A stretch of DNA of 64,000 nucleotides, taken from contig NC_049905.1 of assembly GCF_001411555.2 (NCBI RefSeq), positions 8,523,053 through 8,587,052 on the forward strand. The letters run 5' to 3'. The first letter of the stretch is position 1. Each line of letters starts with the position of its first letter. The translations under genes were made by a program, and so were the position numbers. Shown here piece by piece: positions 62,276 through 64,000 of the stretch. Source of the DNA: Juglans regia. Taxonomy: Eukaryota; Streptophyta; Magnoliopsida; Fagales; Juglandaceae. Under the pieces are notes generated by a model, which had not been told where the DNA came from, ran no database searches, and saw only the letters and a program-made list of their open reading frames with translations.

Positions 62276-64000
62276 TAAGCCATCCGGTAATTTTAAAAAA
62301 AAAAAAAACTCTAAAAAATTTCACAATATTCTCACTTTTTACTCTCAAGAAATACTCTAACCACTAAGCTTGTGTAGAAAAGTTGCTGGCCTAGTCCGTC
62401 CGTGACACTCGACCCAACTCGACTCGATCCGACCTTTAAAACAGTTTGAACAAACTTGCGGGTCGAACCCGCTAAATGTCAATTTCGATTCGACTAATAC
62501 GTTTTAACAGCTCTCCAAATCTCAAACCCTAGCTGCCATCCCTCCCCATTTCTCTCTATCTTCATCGTCATCGCCTTCAACTCCAACAAGCAACAAGCAC
62601 AGCCTCGAAAGATCGTTGAGAGACCTGACATCCAAGATTAAAAAAAAGAACCTATATAAGATGAAGCCCAAGTGGCTGTGAGAGAGAATCAGTTGAAGAA
62701 AGTGAAAATGGAAGGAAGAACAGTAAGAACAACACCATGAGCAGCATCAACAACAACATCAAAAGTTGAAAGGAGAAGGTTCATCTGCCTCCATGAGAGC
62801 TAGGCGCAAAAGAAAACCTAAAAAAGAGCAACTAGCAGCTAAGCTAAGTGGTAATAATAATAAATCACACATTTTTCTTTATCAACAACAACCCAACAAT
62901 ATATGGTGCATAAACCCAAAAGATTCTTCCTTGTTTTAGAATCATTTTCCACTTTATTTATCTGCGAATATGATTTTTTGCAAAAGCCAAGAATTTCATA
63001 ATTTAACCCAATTATAAATAAAAAATAATAAAAAAATAATTTGAACTTTGCCCTGATCCTTCAAGCTTTTGCGAGTAGAAAATCTCAAATTATGTAAGAA
63101 TTGAGCGAATAGATGGGTGAGAACGAAGAGAAAGATGCAAACTCTAAGTAATATATAACAAACATTGTGAATAAATTGATAAGGGAATGGCAGGAGGGGA
63201 GAGAAGAGGCAGCCCCTCCATTTCAACAAGGCAATAAGAGCTTAAGGAAAGGACGATCGCGTGCATGCACCATTTCAACAATGCAAACTCCATTTCAACA
63301 AGGAAAAACCTTGAGGCCGGTTAGATATAACTTTTATTTTCACACCCCACCAGTGAAAAATAAACACATCAGCAGCTTATTGATATTACAATAAGCATAG
63401 ATCCATGTAAACTCCTCACTCTTTTCCCTCTTTCCTCCTCTCTTTCCTCTTCTTCTTCCCCTGTAACCCTTGTCGTTCGTAGTGACCTATTTCTCGAGAC
63501 CATTGATCCCACCTAAGAAATGTTGGGAAGAGCTTTAAACTTTTTTTTATATTCGAGGCTCATCTTCTGCTGAGAAATTCTGGGTTGATGATTTATTGTC
63601 CAAGATCACAGCAATGGTGGACGACTCGAGGAAAGTGGCGTTGCCTGGAGATGGAATTTATTTTGTGTATATGGCAGAAAAGTTAATGGAATAGAAGGGT
63701 GTGAGGATTAAGATTGACGAGACAAGCTTCAGCATTAAGATTAGTGCGGATGGTGTTAATCAATCTTCTTTTAGGGATGGGAAAAAGATGTTTTTTTGGT
63801 CTGCTGGGATAGGTCCAAATTTAATTTAGATGCAGCTTCAAGAGTTGGGGATGTGGATTCTGAACAGTGACTCATCGTGCATGGTTGTTGTTTGTCATAG
63901 GTTATAGCATTTGTTATAGACTTAATTTGTACTTCGATATCAAATGAGTGGTGGATAAGTGAAAAATAATGGACGAAATCTAAATGTTTGTCCGGCCAAT
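62276..64000 (+). pseudogene. Possible decayed gene, unknown
   Basis: Near 62520-62870 a plus-strand piece reads EGSSASMRARRKRKPKKEQL after a glutamine/histidine-rich stretch, preceded by AAACCCTAG and CT-rich leader-like sequence. Near 63557-63825 a second piece reads SAEKFWVDDLLSKITAM, RKVALPGDGIYFVYMAEKL and, after an in-frame TAG (about 63691), GVRIKIDETSFSIKIS. I do not recognise either, and the two pieces may be unrelated. CCATTTCAACAA occurs three times at 63216-63301. The right edge is cut by the window. Confidence 0.3.

Overview
The window is nuclear DNA of a flowering plant, most likely a woody eudicot. It is AT-rich and has split genes with GT-AG introns, plant-specific gene families, short foldback transposons and Ty1-copia retrotransposons. 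The commonest repeat is a short element with GATGAGATGAG-like ends. From memory this resembles walnut/hickory (Fagales) genomes, but the sequence alone does not prove it.

Five genes can be rebuilt exon by exon into full-length proteins, and a sixth is intronless. RPS15A, cytosolic ribosomal protein S15a, lies on + at 1861-2963. A RABE1 (Rab8-type) GTPase lies on + at 12196-15930 and is tail-to-tail with a nuclear-type protein carrying a C-terminal Tify-domain-binding-like domain (- 17360-20443). A ZAT11-like two-finger C2H2 repressor lies on - at 25135-25626. An ALP1-like domesticated Harbinger transposase lies on - at 33096-38264, with a 4-kb intron. An R2R3-MYB of the MYB59/MYB48 type lies on + at 54406-55488. 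A possible small acidic-peptide gene (- 5802-5927) is less certain. These genes form no cluster or common pathway; they look like ordinary scattered housekeeping and regulatory loci.

The rest is mostly repeats. About fifteen copies of one MITE family (called family A here) are scattered through the window. Several foldback MITEs have recognisable 9-bp target-site duplications, which points to Mutator-type transposition. A separate element at 29885-31361 is flanked by TTA and carries a roughly 1.1-kb array of a 29-bp AT-rich unit. A worn-out minus-strand copia element fills about 41.3-45.3 kb, and a truncated LINE RNase H fragment lies near 48.6-49.1 kb. A younger but dead copia element (56261-60803) sits behind the MYB gene. 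It has 215-bp LTRs, a perfect 5-bp target duplication and non-canonical TA...CA ends.

No new multi-gene system was found. The best second looks are the 72-bp in-frame duplication in the MYB gene, the copia element with its stops and lost catalytic segment, the array inside a MITE, the 9-bp-TSD foldback family, and the TDBD gene whose first coding exon is only the ATG.
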